From the NCBI RefSeq assembly GCF_001316435.1, contig NZ_JXLL01000009.1:1-64000 (forward strand): a DNA stretch of 64,000 bases. The letters run 5' to 3'. The position numbers were made by a program, and so were the translations under genes. Shown here piece after piece: positions 56,443 through 64,000 of the stretch. Each line of letters begins with the position of its first letter. The stretch's first letter is position 1. Below the pieces are notes generated by a model. The model was given only the letters and a program-made list of their open reading frames with translations. It ran no database searches and had not been told where the DNA came from. Source of the DNA: Caloranaerobacter sp. TR13 (lineage in GTDB: Bacteria; Bacillota; Clostridia; Tissierellales; Thermohalobacteraceae).

Positions 56443-58005
56443 ATGAAAAAAATATTATTAATTCTATTTGCCTTTATTACCCTAAGCGGGTGTAGTTATA
56501 AAACTGAAATGGAGATTAGTAGCAAAAACGAAACTGATATAGCTGTAGAAAAAACAATAGATTTTACAGTAGAAAAATCTTCTCTTACAAAAGGTTTCCA
56601 GACTATTCTGCCTCAAGTAGAAATATTAAATTCGGATAATTCTCCTAAAATACTAGTAAACCTAGGAGTTGTTGAATGTGCTGATATTATTGTTGATAAA
56701 GTAACGCTATTTAACAATGAAATAATAATTTATACAACTCGAGTATTATCTACAGAAAATAATGATATTGTAGTTCCTCAATTGATTATAAGATTTGATA
56801 ATATGGATGTCAGTGAATTGAACAATAAATCATTTAAAATTGTTGGTACCAACTACAAACCTATCAATCTAACCTTCAATAAAAATGAAATATTAAGTAA
56901 AATTTACGCAGAACTTAAGATAACCCCAAGTTCAACACCAAAAGTATTCTTAGTAAAAGAAAATAATAAACTTATTTGGAAAGTTTATCTTGATAATGTC
57001 TTTGACAGAACACTCTCTGATAATCTTTTAGCTAATCTAACAGTTAAAGTAGACTCTGACACAGGTAAAATTATTCATTTAAATAAAAAAATAATTTCAA
57101 AATACTATGGAGAAGGAAAAATACTAGATTTGTCAAACAAATTACTTATTTATAGTGAATCTAATACTAGTGAAAATAATAATGAACCTTATCAATCTTT
57201 AAATATATATGACTTAAAAACAAATACATCTAATAAAATATACTCTACACATAATATTATAAAAACAGCCAAAATAAATAGTAATTCTAATTATATAGCC
57301 GTTATTGAAAATACAGAAAAATTTTCAGAATTAATATTAATAAATTTAAAAAATAATATTATTCAAAAAATCCAAAATACTGATTTCTCAAATATAGATA
57401 ATATAATCTGGAAAGATAATAAACTTTATTTTTCTTGTACTTCTGAAAATCAAAATTCATCAATATATTTATACGATATCAAAAGCAATCAGACAAATAA
57501 AATTATTGAAACAGATAAGAAAATTAGTGACTTTGATATCTATAATAATAATTTGATTTTCACCGAATTTAATAATAACACGAAAAATTTTAATATATAT
57601 TTAAAAACAGAAAATGAACTCAAGAAAGTCTCTGAAGGTTTTTCAATAAAATTTATAGACAAATACCATATAGCATTTCTAAAGCATGATGAAAAATATG
57701 GTAGAAATACTTTGAATTTATTGGACTTAGTTAATGGAAATATAGATAGTTTAAATGATTTTGATATTGAAAAATACTCTATTCTAAACAAAAATCAAAT
57801 TATACTACTTGTAAGAAAAATAATTGATACGGAATTTAGCCTGTATATGTATAATATAAGTGATAAAAGTTATGAAAAAATATCCGACACAATATCAAAA
57901 AATACGTTTTATAATAGTAATGTTAAACGGATTTTTATTGATATTAATCCTTCATTTCATAGTGGAGTCAATAGTAAAATCTATGCTATCGATTTGGAAA
58001 ATTGA
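56443..58005 (+). CDS. Lipoprotein, propeller-like, function unknown
   Basis: 520 residues from ATG 56443, 8 bases after GGAGG; an in-frame start at 56422 precedes that site. Signal peptide with lipobox TLSGC (LLILFAFITLSGCS). The second half has repeated blocks with aromatic-DIK patterns (SLNIYDLKTNT, IYLYDIKSNQT, FNIYLKTEN), as in beta-propeller surface proteins. Very rich in Asn, Lys and Ile. No named family recognised. Divergent from uvrB, convergent with the MinJ-like gene. Confidence 0.75.
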   Translation: MKKILLILFAFITLSGCSYKTEMEISSKNETDIAVEKTIDFTVEKSSLTKGFQTILPQVEILNSDNSPKILVNLGVVECADIIVDKVTLFNNEIIIYTTRVLSTENNDIVVPQLIIRFDNMDVSELNNKSFKIVGTNYKPINLTFNKNEILSKIYAELKITPSSTPKVFLVKENNKLIWKVYLDNVFDRTLSDNLLANLTVKVDSDTGKIIHLNKKIISKYYGEGKILDLSNKLLIYSESNTSENNNEPYQSLNIYDLKTNTSNKIYSTHNIIKTAKINSNSNYIAVIENTEKFSELILINLKNNIIQKIQNTDFSNIDNIIWKDNKLYFSCTSENQNSSIYLYDIKSNQTNKIIETDKKISDFDIYNNNLIFTEFNNNTKNFNIYLKTENELKKVSEGFSIKFIDKYHIAFLKHDEKYGRNTLNLLDLVNGNIDSLNDFDIEKYSILNKNQIILLVRKIIDTEFSLYMYNISDKSYEKISDTISKNTFYNSNVKRIFIDINPSFHSGVNSKIYAIDLEN

Positions 58006-58016
58006 AAACAATTTAA

Positions 58017-58040
58017 GAGCAGCCTGTGCTGCTCCTTTTT
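58017..58040 (+). terminator. Terminator of the 56.4-kb lipoprotein gene
   Basis: GAGCAGC-CTGT-GCTGCTC hairpin followed by CTTTTT, 11 bp past the stop codon. Confidence 0.88.
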
Positions 58041-58042
58041 AT

Positions 58043-59272
58043 CTACCTTTTAAATTTTTTCCTTAATTTCATAAGCGGACTTTCTATTTCCTTAACTACA
58101 AATGAATAAGTCGAATATCTCGGAATTGTCAAAATTCCTAGTTTTCTTATTCCGTACTTATAATCCATGTATTCTTTAGTTTGATATTCTCCATTTCTAT
58201 CTATATATTCTATCCATATGTACGTTGGATAATTTGATAAAATGTATTCGATTTCATCCTTACTATTCACTCTATTCCCATTAACTGAAGTTATTATATC
58301 ACCTGATTTTAATCCTATCTTTTCTGCAATTCCATCTGGCATTACATCTAAAATTTTAACTCCAAATTCCGGACATTCAAATTTAGCTTTTCCGCTTTTT
58401 TCCTTAGATCTACCTATCTGTATCAAACCTTCATGGGCTAAAGTCCCAAACAGTGCAGCTATGTATTTGAAAACATATATATAAGTTGATACAACAGATA
58501 ATATTATTAATAAAATACTATATATAAACAAGTTCCTAGAAGATTCTTTTACTTTATTTTCAGGATAGTCAGTAATCGCCATATCACCATATCCTAAAGC
58601 TGCAACAACTCCTATCATCATATATATTATATTGTCTGCATTTAAAGATACATTCTCAGGTTTAAATAAAGGCCACCAATTAGGCATATTTACACCATTA
58701 CTACTAACCATTTCTCCAACTGTCAATAATACTATAAAGGGGATAGGCCAGAATCTCATCATGTTAAATCCGCCTACTATTTTTTTATTTCTCTCAACAA
58801 ATATTGGTATTTTAGTTGAATCCCCATCTACTAAAATTAAAAAACTTTCTATCAAATGTAATATACCAACAATAGCCATTATACTTGATACATTAACCCT
58901 TGGATAACCAAATAATAAATATGATAAAGATATAATACCTCCAGCATATGAAAAACAAATAAATCGTGGATGAGTTAACATTAAAATAACTGCTAATAAA
59001 AATATGTATTTAAAATCGTTAGCCTGTATTGTAACTCCTAATAAAATAATGATTAAACTACCTAAAATACCACCTAAAGTACCCTTTACCATAGAAGAAA
59101 ATACTCTCATACGATTTGATTTTTTGTTTATGCCTAATATATTTTTTTCCATTTTACCAATCTTTTTATATTGAAAATATAATAAAACTATTATCCCCCA
59201 ATATATTGGATTAAAAAACACTTGTAGTAGTGATAATGCTGATAAATATAATACCTCTATAATTTTCATCAT
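58043..59272 (-). CDS. MinJ-like membrane protein with C-terminal PDZ domain
   Basis: 409 residues from ATG 59272 (8 bases after GGAG). Seven to eight membrane helices in the first ~300 residues, then a PDZ domain (about 305-385) with FGVKILDVMPDGIAEKIGLK and GDIITSVNGNRVNSKDEI. This layout and its place next to ctpA and ftsEX match MinJ of Bacillus, which bridges DivIVA and MinD to position cell division. The assignment rests on architecture and gene order; sequence identity was not computed. Confidence 0.72.
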   Translation of the reverse strand: MMKIIEVLYLSALSLLQVFFNPIYWGIIVLLYFQYKKIGKMEKNILGINKKSNRMRVFSSMVKGTLGGILGSLIIILLGVTIQANDFKYIFLLAVILMLTHPRFICFSYAGGIISLSYLLFGYPRVNVSSIMAIVGILHLIESFLILVDGDSTKIPIFVERNKKIVGGFNMMRFWPIPFIVLLTVGEMVSSNGVNMPNWWPLFKPENVSLNADNIIYMMIGVVAALGYGDMAITDYPENKVKESSRNLFIYSILLIILSVVSTYIYVFKYIAALFGTLAHEGLIQIGRSKEKSGKAKFECPEFGVKILDVMPDGIAEKIGLKSGDIITSVNGNRVNSKDEIEYILSNYPTYIWIEYIDRNGEYQTKEYMDYKYGIRKLGILTIPRYSTYSFVVKEIESPLMKLRKKFKR

Positions 59273-59312
59273 AAAAAACACTCCAATACCAAATATCTAT
59301 TCCCATATAGAT

Positions 59313-59342
59313 AATAGCCATTAGAATAACTAATGGCTATTT
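59313..59342 (-). terminator. Hairpin at the end of ctpA
   Basis: AATAGCCATTAG and CTAATGGCTATT pair perfectly around AATAA. The T-run after it is strong on the plus strand and weak on the minus strand, so termination of ctpA may be partial, with read-through into the MinJ-like gene. Confidence 0.65.
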
Positions 59343-60566
59343 TTTCAATTTTGACTTGATTATTTCTATAGCTTTCTGTAGCTGCACGTCTTCTTTGATA
59401 TTATCTACTCCTATCTTCTGTACATTCTCAGGAAGCTCAATAATAACATCTGGAGTTATTCCTATACCATGGATATTTGTACCACTAGGTGTAAAATATT
59501 CTGAAACTGTTAACTTAAATCCAGACCCATCACTTAATGGCTTTATCCTTTGAACTATTCCTTTACCAAAAGTTTTAGTACCTACTAAAATTCCTGTTTT
59601 AGTATCTTTTATAGCACCCGCTAATATCTCTGAAGCACTCGCGCTTCCACCGTTTACAAGCAGTACTAAAGGTAAACCCAATTTCTTAGAATCAGATTTT
59701 AAATACTCTCTTTCTTTATTTTTTGTTTCAGTATAAACAATAACTCCTTCTCCCATAAGTTCATCTGCTATCTGTGCACATTCGCTTAATAATCCACCTG
59801 GGTTATTTCTCAAATCTATAATTAATCCTTTCATTCCTTTATCTTTAAGATTATCTAGATGTTTTTTGAAGTCATCATAAGTCAATTCATCAAAAGATAC
59901 TATCCTAATATAACCAATTTTGTTTTTCAACATTCTTGATTTTACTGTTTTTAGCCTTATTTCTTCTCTAACTATATTTAAATCAATAAATTTTTTATTT
60001 CCATCTTTATCTGTTCTAAGAATAGTAATTTTTACACTAGTACCTGGTTTTCCTTTCATCAATTTAACTGCATCATCCATTTTATCAGCAGTAAATTCTT
60101 TTCCGTTTACTTTAATTATCTTGTCACCTGTTTTTATTCCTGCTCTCTCTCCAGGAGTATCTTCTATAGGTGATACTACAGTAATTAAGTTGTCTTTTCC
60201 AGGAGTTACTATTACACCGATTCCCTGATAAGTTCCTTTTGTATGTTCCATAAAATCAGCAAACTCTTCTTTAGTCATATATACTGAATAAGGGTCCCCT
60301 AGAGCCTCGAACATACCTTTTAACTGCCCTTCTAATAAATCCTGTTCGTCTACATCTTTTAAATAATTTTTCTCAATAAAATTCTCGAGTGCTATAGCTT
60401 TACTATATTTCTCATAAGTTGTTACCAAATCCTCATAGTAGTCTTTTGTAATTACAACTTTATCCTTTATTGTAATCTGAATCATATTACTAATAGTAAA
60501 AGTTAATAAACTTGAAAGTATAGCAATTATAACAGCTCCATACAATGCCTTTCTTCTTGTTATCAT
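59337..60566 (-). CDS. ctpA: Carboxyl-terminal processing protease (S41, CtpA/CtpB)
   Basis: 409 residues from ATG 60566 after GAGGTG. N-terminal membrane anchor (ALYGAVIIAILSSLLTF), PDZ domain (about 95-180, GIGVIVTPGKDNLITVVSP), and the S41 core with GLIIDLRNNPGG, the nucleophile Ser in NGGSASASEILAGA and the catalytic Lys in KTFGKGIVQ. It degrades or trims exported proteins; in Bacillus CtpB acts in sporulation signalling. ATG at 60569 region also has a TTG start directly before it. Between the M23 peptidase and the MinJ-like gene. Confidence 0.93.
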   Translation of the reverse strand: MITRRKALYGAVIIAILSSLLTFTISNMIQITIKDKVVITKDYYEDLVTTYEKYSKAIALENFIEKNYLKDVDEQDLLEGQLKGMFEALGDPYSVYMTKEEFADFMEHTKGTYQGIGVIVTPGKDNLITVVSPIEDTPGERAGIKTGDKIIKVNGKEFTADKMDDAVKLMKGKPGTSVKITILRTDKDGNKKFIDLNIVREEIRLKTVKSRMLKNKIGYIRIVSFDELTYDDFKKHLDNLKDKGMKGLIIDLRNNPGGLLSECAQIADELMGEGVIVYTETKNKEREYLKSDSKKLGLPLVLLVNGGSASASEILAGAIKDTKTGILVGTKTFGKGIVQRIKPLSDGSGFKLTVSEYFTPSGTNIHGIGITPDVIIELPENVQKIGVDNIKEDVQLQKAIEIIKSKLKK

Positions 60567-60655
60567 CAATATTTCACCTCGTAAAATATTCTAGTATTTT
60601 ATTTTATTAAACATATGTAAACATTATACCACCATAGACTGTTTTTTTCAAAAAG

Positions 60656-60687
60656 TTAAATAAGCAAGTGTATCCACTTGCTTATTT
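60656..60687 (-). terminator. Terminator after the M23 peptidase gene
   Basis: AAATAAGCAAGTG and CACTTGCTTATTT pair around a 4-base loop with a T-rich tail on the minus strand; the TAA stop of the peptidase gene is in the stem. Confidence 0.88.
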
Positions 60688-61818
60688 GCCTTTTACCCAT
60701 GGTAATGGATTTATAACTTTACCATTTCTTCTTACCTCGAAATGTAAGTGTGGACCAGTTGAATATCCTGTACTCCCTGCTCTAGATATAACTTGTCCCT
60801 TTTTAACTTTTTGGCCTTTCTTAACCAATAGTCGAGAGTTATGTGCATACAATGTTGAAATTCCTCCACCATGATCTATCCAAACTGCTTTACCATACCC
60901 ACCAAGCCATCCAGCATACTGAACAACACCATCGTTAGCTGCTACTACTTTACCACCTAGAGGAACTGCTATATCTAGACCTGTATGAAGTTTCTTTTTC
61001 TTTAAAATTGGATGCATTCTATAACCGAAATATGAAGTTATTCTATAATAACCTGGTGCTGGCCATAACATCTTACCACCAGCATATTTAGCAGCTATTT
61101 GCTTTTTCCTTATTTCAGCTTCTAATTTCTTTGATAGCTTAACCAATTCATCTTCTTGCTTTTCAAGCTCCTTAATATTTTTCTTTAATTCCTTCATCAT
61201 ACTTTCTTTTGCTCTAGTAGCAACTAACAGCTGATTTTTTTTGTCCTCCATTTTCTTTTTTATGTTTTGTACCATATTTAATTGGTTTTCTAAAGTTTCT
61301 TTTTTAGTTGAAATAATTTCTCTTTGTTCCTTCATGTACTTAAGTATATTTACATCATAATCTATTATTCTCTTTACCATATCTAATCTAGCAATAAAAT
61401 CACTTATATTCTTGGATTCTAAAAGCACTTCTAAATATCCAACAGTTCCATTCTTGTATATAACTCTTAATCTTGAATTTAAAATATCTTTCTTTGCTTT
61501 GATATTATTCTCTGCTTGCTTAAGTTCATTCTTCGTAACTTCTATATCTTTATTAATCTCTTCTAGCTGTTTTTCTACTTCCTGCAATTCTTTATCTGCT
61601 TTATCAATCTGTTGGTCTAACCTTTTGATTTCTCTTGCTACCTTACTATATTTACTCTTATTTTGTTTTAATTCTTCTCTAAGCTTGTCTAAACCTCTAT
61701 TAACCTCTTGTAATTTTTTTCTTTCTTTGTCTGCATTTCCGCTTGATGCATAAACAAAAGATACATTTATCAGCAAAATTATAATTAATAAAAATGATAT
61801 TTTTCTTCTATAGTTCAA
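60682..61818 (-). CDS. Murein hydrolase activator-type M23 peptidase (EnvC-like)
   Basis: 378 residues from TTG 61818 after GGGGGG. Signal peptide (ISFLLIIILLINVSFVYA), long coiled coil (about 28-240, repeats such as EVEKQLEEINKDIEVTKNE), then the LytM/M23 domain with HTGLDIAVPLGGKVVAA, GGGISTLYAH and GPHLHFEVRRNGK. The zinc ligands H-x3-D and HxH are present, so it may itself cleave peptidoglycan. Directly downstream of ftsEX, which in other bacteria drives such coiled-coil proteins (EnvC, PcsB) at the division site. Confidence 0.92.
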   Translation of the reverse strand: MNYRRKISFLLIIILLINVSFVYASSGNADKERKKLQEVNRGLDKLREELKQNKSKYSKVAREIKRLDQQIDKADKELQEVEKQLEEINKDIEVTKNELKQAENNIKAKKDILNSRLRVIYKNGTVGYLEVLLESKNISDFIARLDMVKRIIDYDVNILKYMKEQREIISTKKETLENQLNMVQNIKKKMEDKKNQLLVATRAKESMMKELKKNIKELEKQEDELVKLSKKLEAEIRKKQIAAKYAGGKMLWPAPGYYRITSYFGYRMHPILKKKKLHTGLDIAVPLGGKVVAANDGVVQYAGWLGGYGKAVWIDHGGGISTLYAHNSRLLVKKGQKVKKGQVISRAGSTGYSTGPHLHFEVRRNGKVINPLPWVKGK

Positions 61819-61835
61819 TAGCCTGTCCCCCCTTT

Positions 61836-62732
61836 TTATACATTAAGGAACTTTCTTAAAGATACAATACTACCTAAAACACCTATTCCAACACCAATTG
61901 CAGTAAACATAATAATTATGTCATCTAGTATTGCATAGTATGGAATTATATATATTGTAAATAATACATATAACTTTTCATTAATAACTAAAGATAGATA
62001 TTTATAACTGAAATAAACCACCAATATAGCTAAAAAAGAACCAATAGCTCCAAGGAAAATACCTTCTAAAATAAATGGACCTCTAATATATCCATTTGTA
62101 GCACCTATATACTTCATAATATTAATTTCTCTTCTTCTAGCTGCTACAGTAAGCTTTATCGTATTAGAAATTATAAAAATCGACACTAAAATCAAAATAC
62201 TGATAACCACTAGTCCACCAACTCTTATAAAATTCGATACAGCCATCATTTTTTCAACAATATCTTTATAATATTTTATATCTTCAATTCCTGTTAGCCC
62301 ATTTATACGATTGACTACATCTTCTGTATACTTAATATCTTTAAGTTGTACTATATAAGAGTTAGGTAATGGATTTTTTTCTAGTCCTTCAAGCAAATAC
62401 GCTTCATTACCCCATTCTTTTTTTAATACCTCTAAAGCCTGCTCTTTAGACTGATAGATAACAGCTAGCACTCCATCTAATTCTCTTAACTTTTCTCCAA
62501 TCTTCTCAATTTGGTCTTGACTTATATCATCTTCAAGATAAACTTGTATTTCATCAAATTGTTCTTTTGTCATACTAGTTAAGTTATTTATATTTAATAT
62601 AATCACCAATACAATACCTAGAATAATTAATACTGACATTACTGAACCGATAGATGCTAAACTCATCATTCGATTTCTCCACATGCTGACAAAGCCTTGT
62701 TTAATAATATTTTTAAATAATCTAAACTTCAT
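61836..62732 (-). CDS. ftsX: Cell division protein FtsX
   Basis: 298 residues from ATG 62732, overlapping ftsE by 11 bp. Four membrane helices: one at about 25-45, a large external loop (about 50-165) with QVYLEDDISQDQIEKIGEKL, and three in the C-terminal half including the INIMKYIGATNGYIRGPF motif shared by FtsX/MacB permeases. Passes ATPase action of FtsE across the membrane to peptidoglycan hydrolases. Confidence 0.93.
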   Translation of the reverse strand: MKFRLFKNIIKQGFVSMWRNRMMSLASIGSVMSVLIILGIVLVIILNINNLTSMTKEQFDEIQVYLEDDISQDQIEKIGEKLRELDGVLAVIYQSKEQALEVLKKEWGNEAYLLEGLEKNPLPNSYIVQLKDIKYTEDVVNRINGLTGIEDIKYYKDIVEKMMAVSNFIRVGGLVVISILILVSIFIISNTIKLTVAARRREINIMKYIGATNGYIRGPFILEGIFLGAIGSFLAILVVYFSYKYLSLVINEKLYVLFTIYIIPYYAILDDIIIMFTAIGVGIGVLGSIVSLRKFLNV

Positions 62733-63408
62733 AATCGTACACACCCTTCAATTCATCTTTTACAACTCTTCCATTTTCTAAAGCTATAACTCTCCTTCTC
62801 ATAGCATTTACTATATCTCTTGCGTGGGTGGCCATAAGAACCGTAGTTCCTCTTCTATTTATTTCTTTTAGTAACCCCATTATTTCCCATGATGTGTCAG
62901 GGTCAAGATTTCCTGTAGGCTCATCAGCAATCAAAACAGTTGGTCTATTAACTAAAGCTCTAGCTATTGAAACTCTTTGCTGTTCACCACCGGATAATTG
63001 GTCAGGATAACTATGAGCTTTACTGCTTAACCCAACCATACTTAATACCATAGGTACTTGTCTTCTTACTTCCTTTGATGAACTTCCTACTATTTCCATA
63101 GCAAATGCTACATTTTCATAAACAGTTTTATTCTTTAATAACCTAAAATCCTGAAATACTACCCCTATATTCCTTCTAATATATGGTATTCTTCTATTTT
63201 TTACTCTTGTAATATCCATATTATTGAGATATATCTTACCCTCTGTAGGCTCCTCTTCTTTTAAAAGTAATTTTATTAGTGTCGATTTACCAGCACCACT
63301 CGAACCAACTATAAAAACAAATTCGCCTTTATCTATGTGAATATTTATATTCGACAGCGCTTTTACCCCATTACTGTACTCTTTACTAACATTTATAAAA
63401 TCTATCAT
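62722..63408 (-). CDS. ftsE: Cell division ATP-binding protein FtsE
   Basis: 228 residues. Walker A VGSSGAGKSTLIKLL (about 34-48), signature DQLSGGEQQRVSIARALV, Walker B VLIADEPTGNLD and switch histidine LMATHARDIV. Together with ftsX and the M23 gene forms the ftsE-ftsX-peptidase operon. ATG 63408 follows GGAGTGG. Confidence 0.95.
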   Translation of the reverse strand: MIDFINVSKEYSNGVKALSNINIHIDKGEFVFIVGSSGAGKSTLIKLLLKEEEPTEGKIYLNNMDITRVKNRRIPYIRRNIGVVFQDFRLLKNKTVYENVAFAMEIVGSSSKEVRRQVPMVLSMVGLSSKAHSYPDQLSGGEQQRVSIARALVNRPTVLIADEPTGNLDPDTSWEIMGLLKEINRRGTTVLMATHARDIVNAMRRRVIALENGRVVKDELKGVYDYEV

Positions 63409-63512
63409 TTTACCACTCCAGTCTTTTTCTTCTGTTCTCTGTAATTTAATTCGACATAATGCTTATATTTCCTTCATAATTTTCATTCCAAATATAGGTA
63501 AGTAGTATCATT

Positions 63513-64000
63513 TTATCTATCTAAAGTTTTATATATCAACAATAATAGATAGAATTCTATAGCATCTCTAAAAATTCTCAAGTTAAACCCAGTATCCTTT
63601 TGTATTTTATCTAACCTATATATTAACGTATTTCTATGAATATATAACTTCCTTGCAGTTTCACTAATGTTTAAATTACACTCAAAAAAATATATTGCAG
63701 TTTTAATTTCATCAGAGCTTAACTGCTTTATACCGTACTTTAAAGTTTCATCATAAATGCTTAATAACATTCTCTCATCTATCTGAGATAATATTCTGTA
63801 TACTGTGAGCTTTTCATAAAAATATATATTTTCTGGAATATTAAACTTACGCCCTAGTAGCAAAGCGGTTTTTCCTTCTTGGTACGCTTTTTTTATATTA
63901 AGAGGCAAATTAATAGAACTTACTCCAATTTCAACTTTTTGTAAAAGCTCTGTTTCAATAGCCTTTACAATTTGTACTGGAATCTCTAAAAATTCTGCAT
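63513..64000 (-). CDS. PucR/CdaR-type transcriptional regulator, 5' end outside window
   Basis: The frame is open to the window end; visible part begins AEFLEIPVQIVKAIETELLQ and runs about 160 residues. The C-terminal helix-turn-helix of the PucR family is clear: ECNLNISETARKLYIHRNTLIYRLDKIQKDTGFNL (about 35 residues before the end). Such regulators control use of sugar diacids or purines; the sensory half is not in view. Separated from ftsE by about 100 bp with its own direction the same. Confidence 0.82.
   Translation of the reverse strand, partial: AEFLEIPVQIVKAIETELLQKVEIGVSSINLPLNIKKAYQEGKTALLLGRKFNIPENIYFYEKLTVYRILSQIDERMLLSIYDETLKYGIKQLSSDEIKTAIYFFECNLNISETARKLYIHRNTLIYRLDKIQKDTGFNLRIFRDAIEFYLLLLIYKTLDR

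Overview
The window is AT-rich chromosomal DNA with strong GGAGG-type ribosome binding sites. Its gene set (HPr/HPr kinase, RapZ-YvcK-WhiA, MinJ-like PDZ protein, FtsEX, DnaE, LiaF-like and LytST proteins, tryptophanase) fits a low-GC Gram-positive anaerobic fermenter, most likely class Clostridia. The genus cannot be fixed from the sequence. No tRNA, rRNA or CRISPR array is visible.

Layout. 0-33 kb is core housekeeping DNA, mostly on the minus strand: a RAYT transposase cut by the window edge with a REP-like hairpin, rlmD, an aldo/keto reductase-fxsA-thioesterase operon, pfkA-pyk (glycolysis), pgpA-like, dnaE, a YtoI-type regulator, whiA-ptsH, a Nudix gene, an NCS2 nucleobase permease, a CstA-type transporter beside a divergent LytS/LytR-type sensor pair, tnaA, yvcK-rapZ-PHP-murB, an orphan solute-binding protein, glk, a second PHP gene, hprK, pspC and uvrC. 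HPr, HPr kinase, glucokinase, pfkA, pyk, YvcK and RapZ together make this a carbon-flow and cell-envelope control neighbourhood.

33-39 kb holds small membrane or secreted proteins of unknown function, plus Nudix, GNAT and LiaF-like genes and two very short genes (51 and 30 codons). About 39.3-48.7 kb is an accessory island bounded by copies of a ~90-bp repeat. All its intact genes are short, lie on the minus strand and are typical cargo: truncated Nudix, aminoglycoside 6-adenylyltransferase-like, DUF4440, cyclase, alpha/beta hydrolase, DUF5680, DUF3795, a hypothetical protein, a methyltransferase, an HD hydrolase and a Nif3-like protein. Many are frameshifted or truncated, and a dead IS3-type element lies among them. 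Between five consecutive genes (42.2-44.8 kb) there is each time an imperfect palindrome with TAAC...GTTA cores directly after the stop codon, as integron attC sites sit in gene cassettes. No integrase gene is in the window, so this would be a CALIN-like array (attC cluster lacking an integrase). This is the most unusual structure here.

48.7-64 kb returns to conserved core: a stalk-domain secreted protein, a YgiQ-type radical SAM protein, uvrA and uvrB behind a sigma-A promoter with an overlapping LexA (DinR) box, a lipoprotein, a MinJ-like protein, ctpA, an M23 peptidase, ftsX-ftsE and a PucR/CdaR-type regulator cut by the window end. Two ~200-bp copies of an inverted-repeat element with a conserved, covarying folded core lie at 33.4 and 49.4 kb; one supplies the last codons of a Nudix gene.
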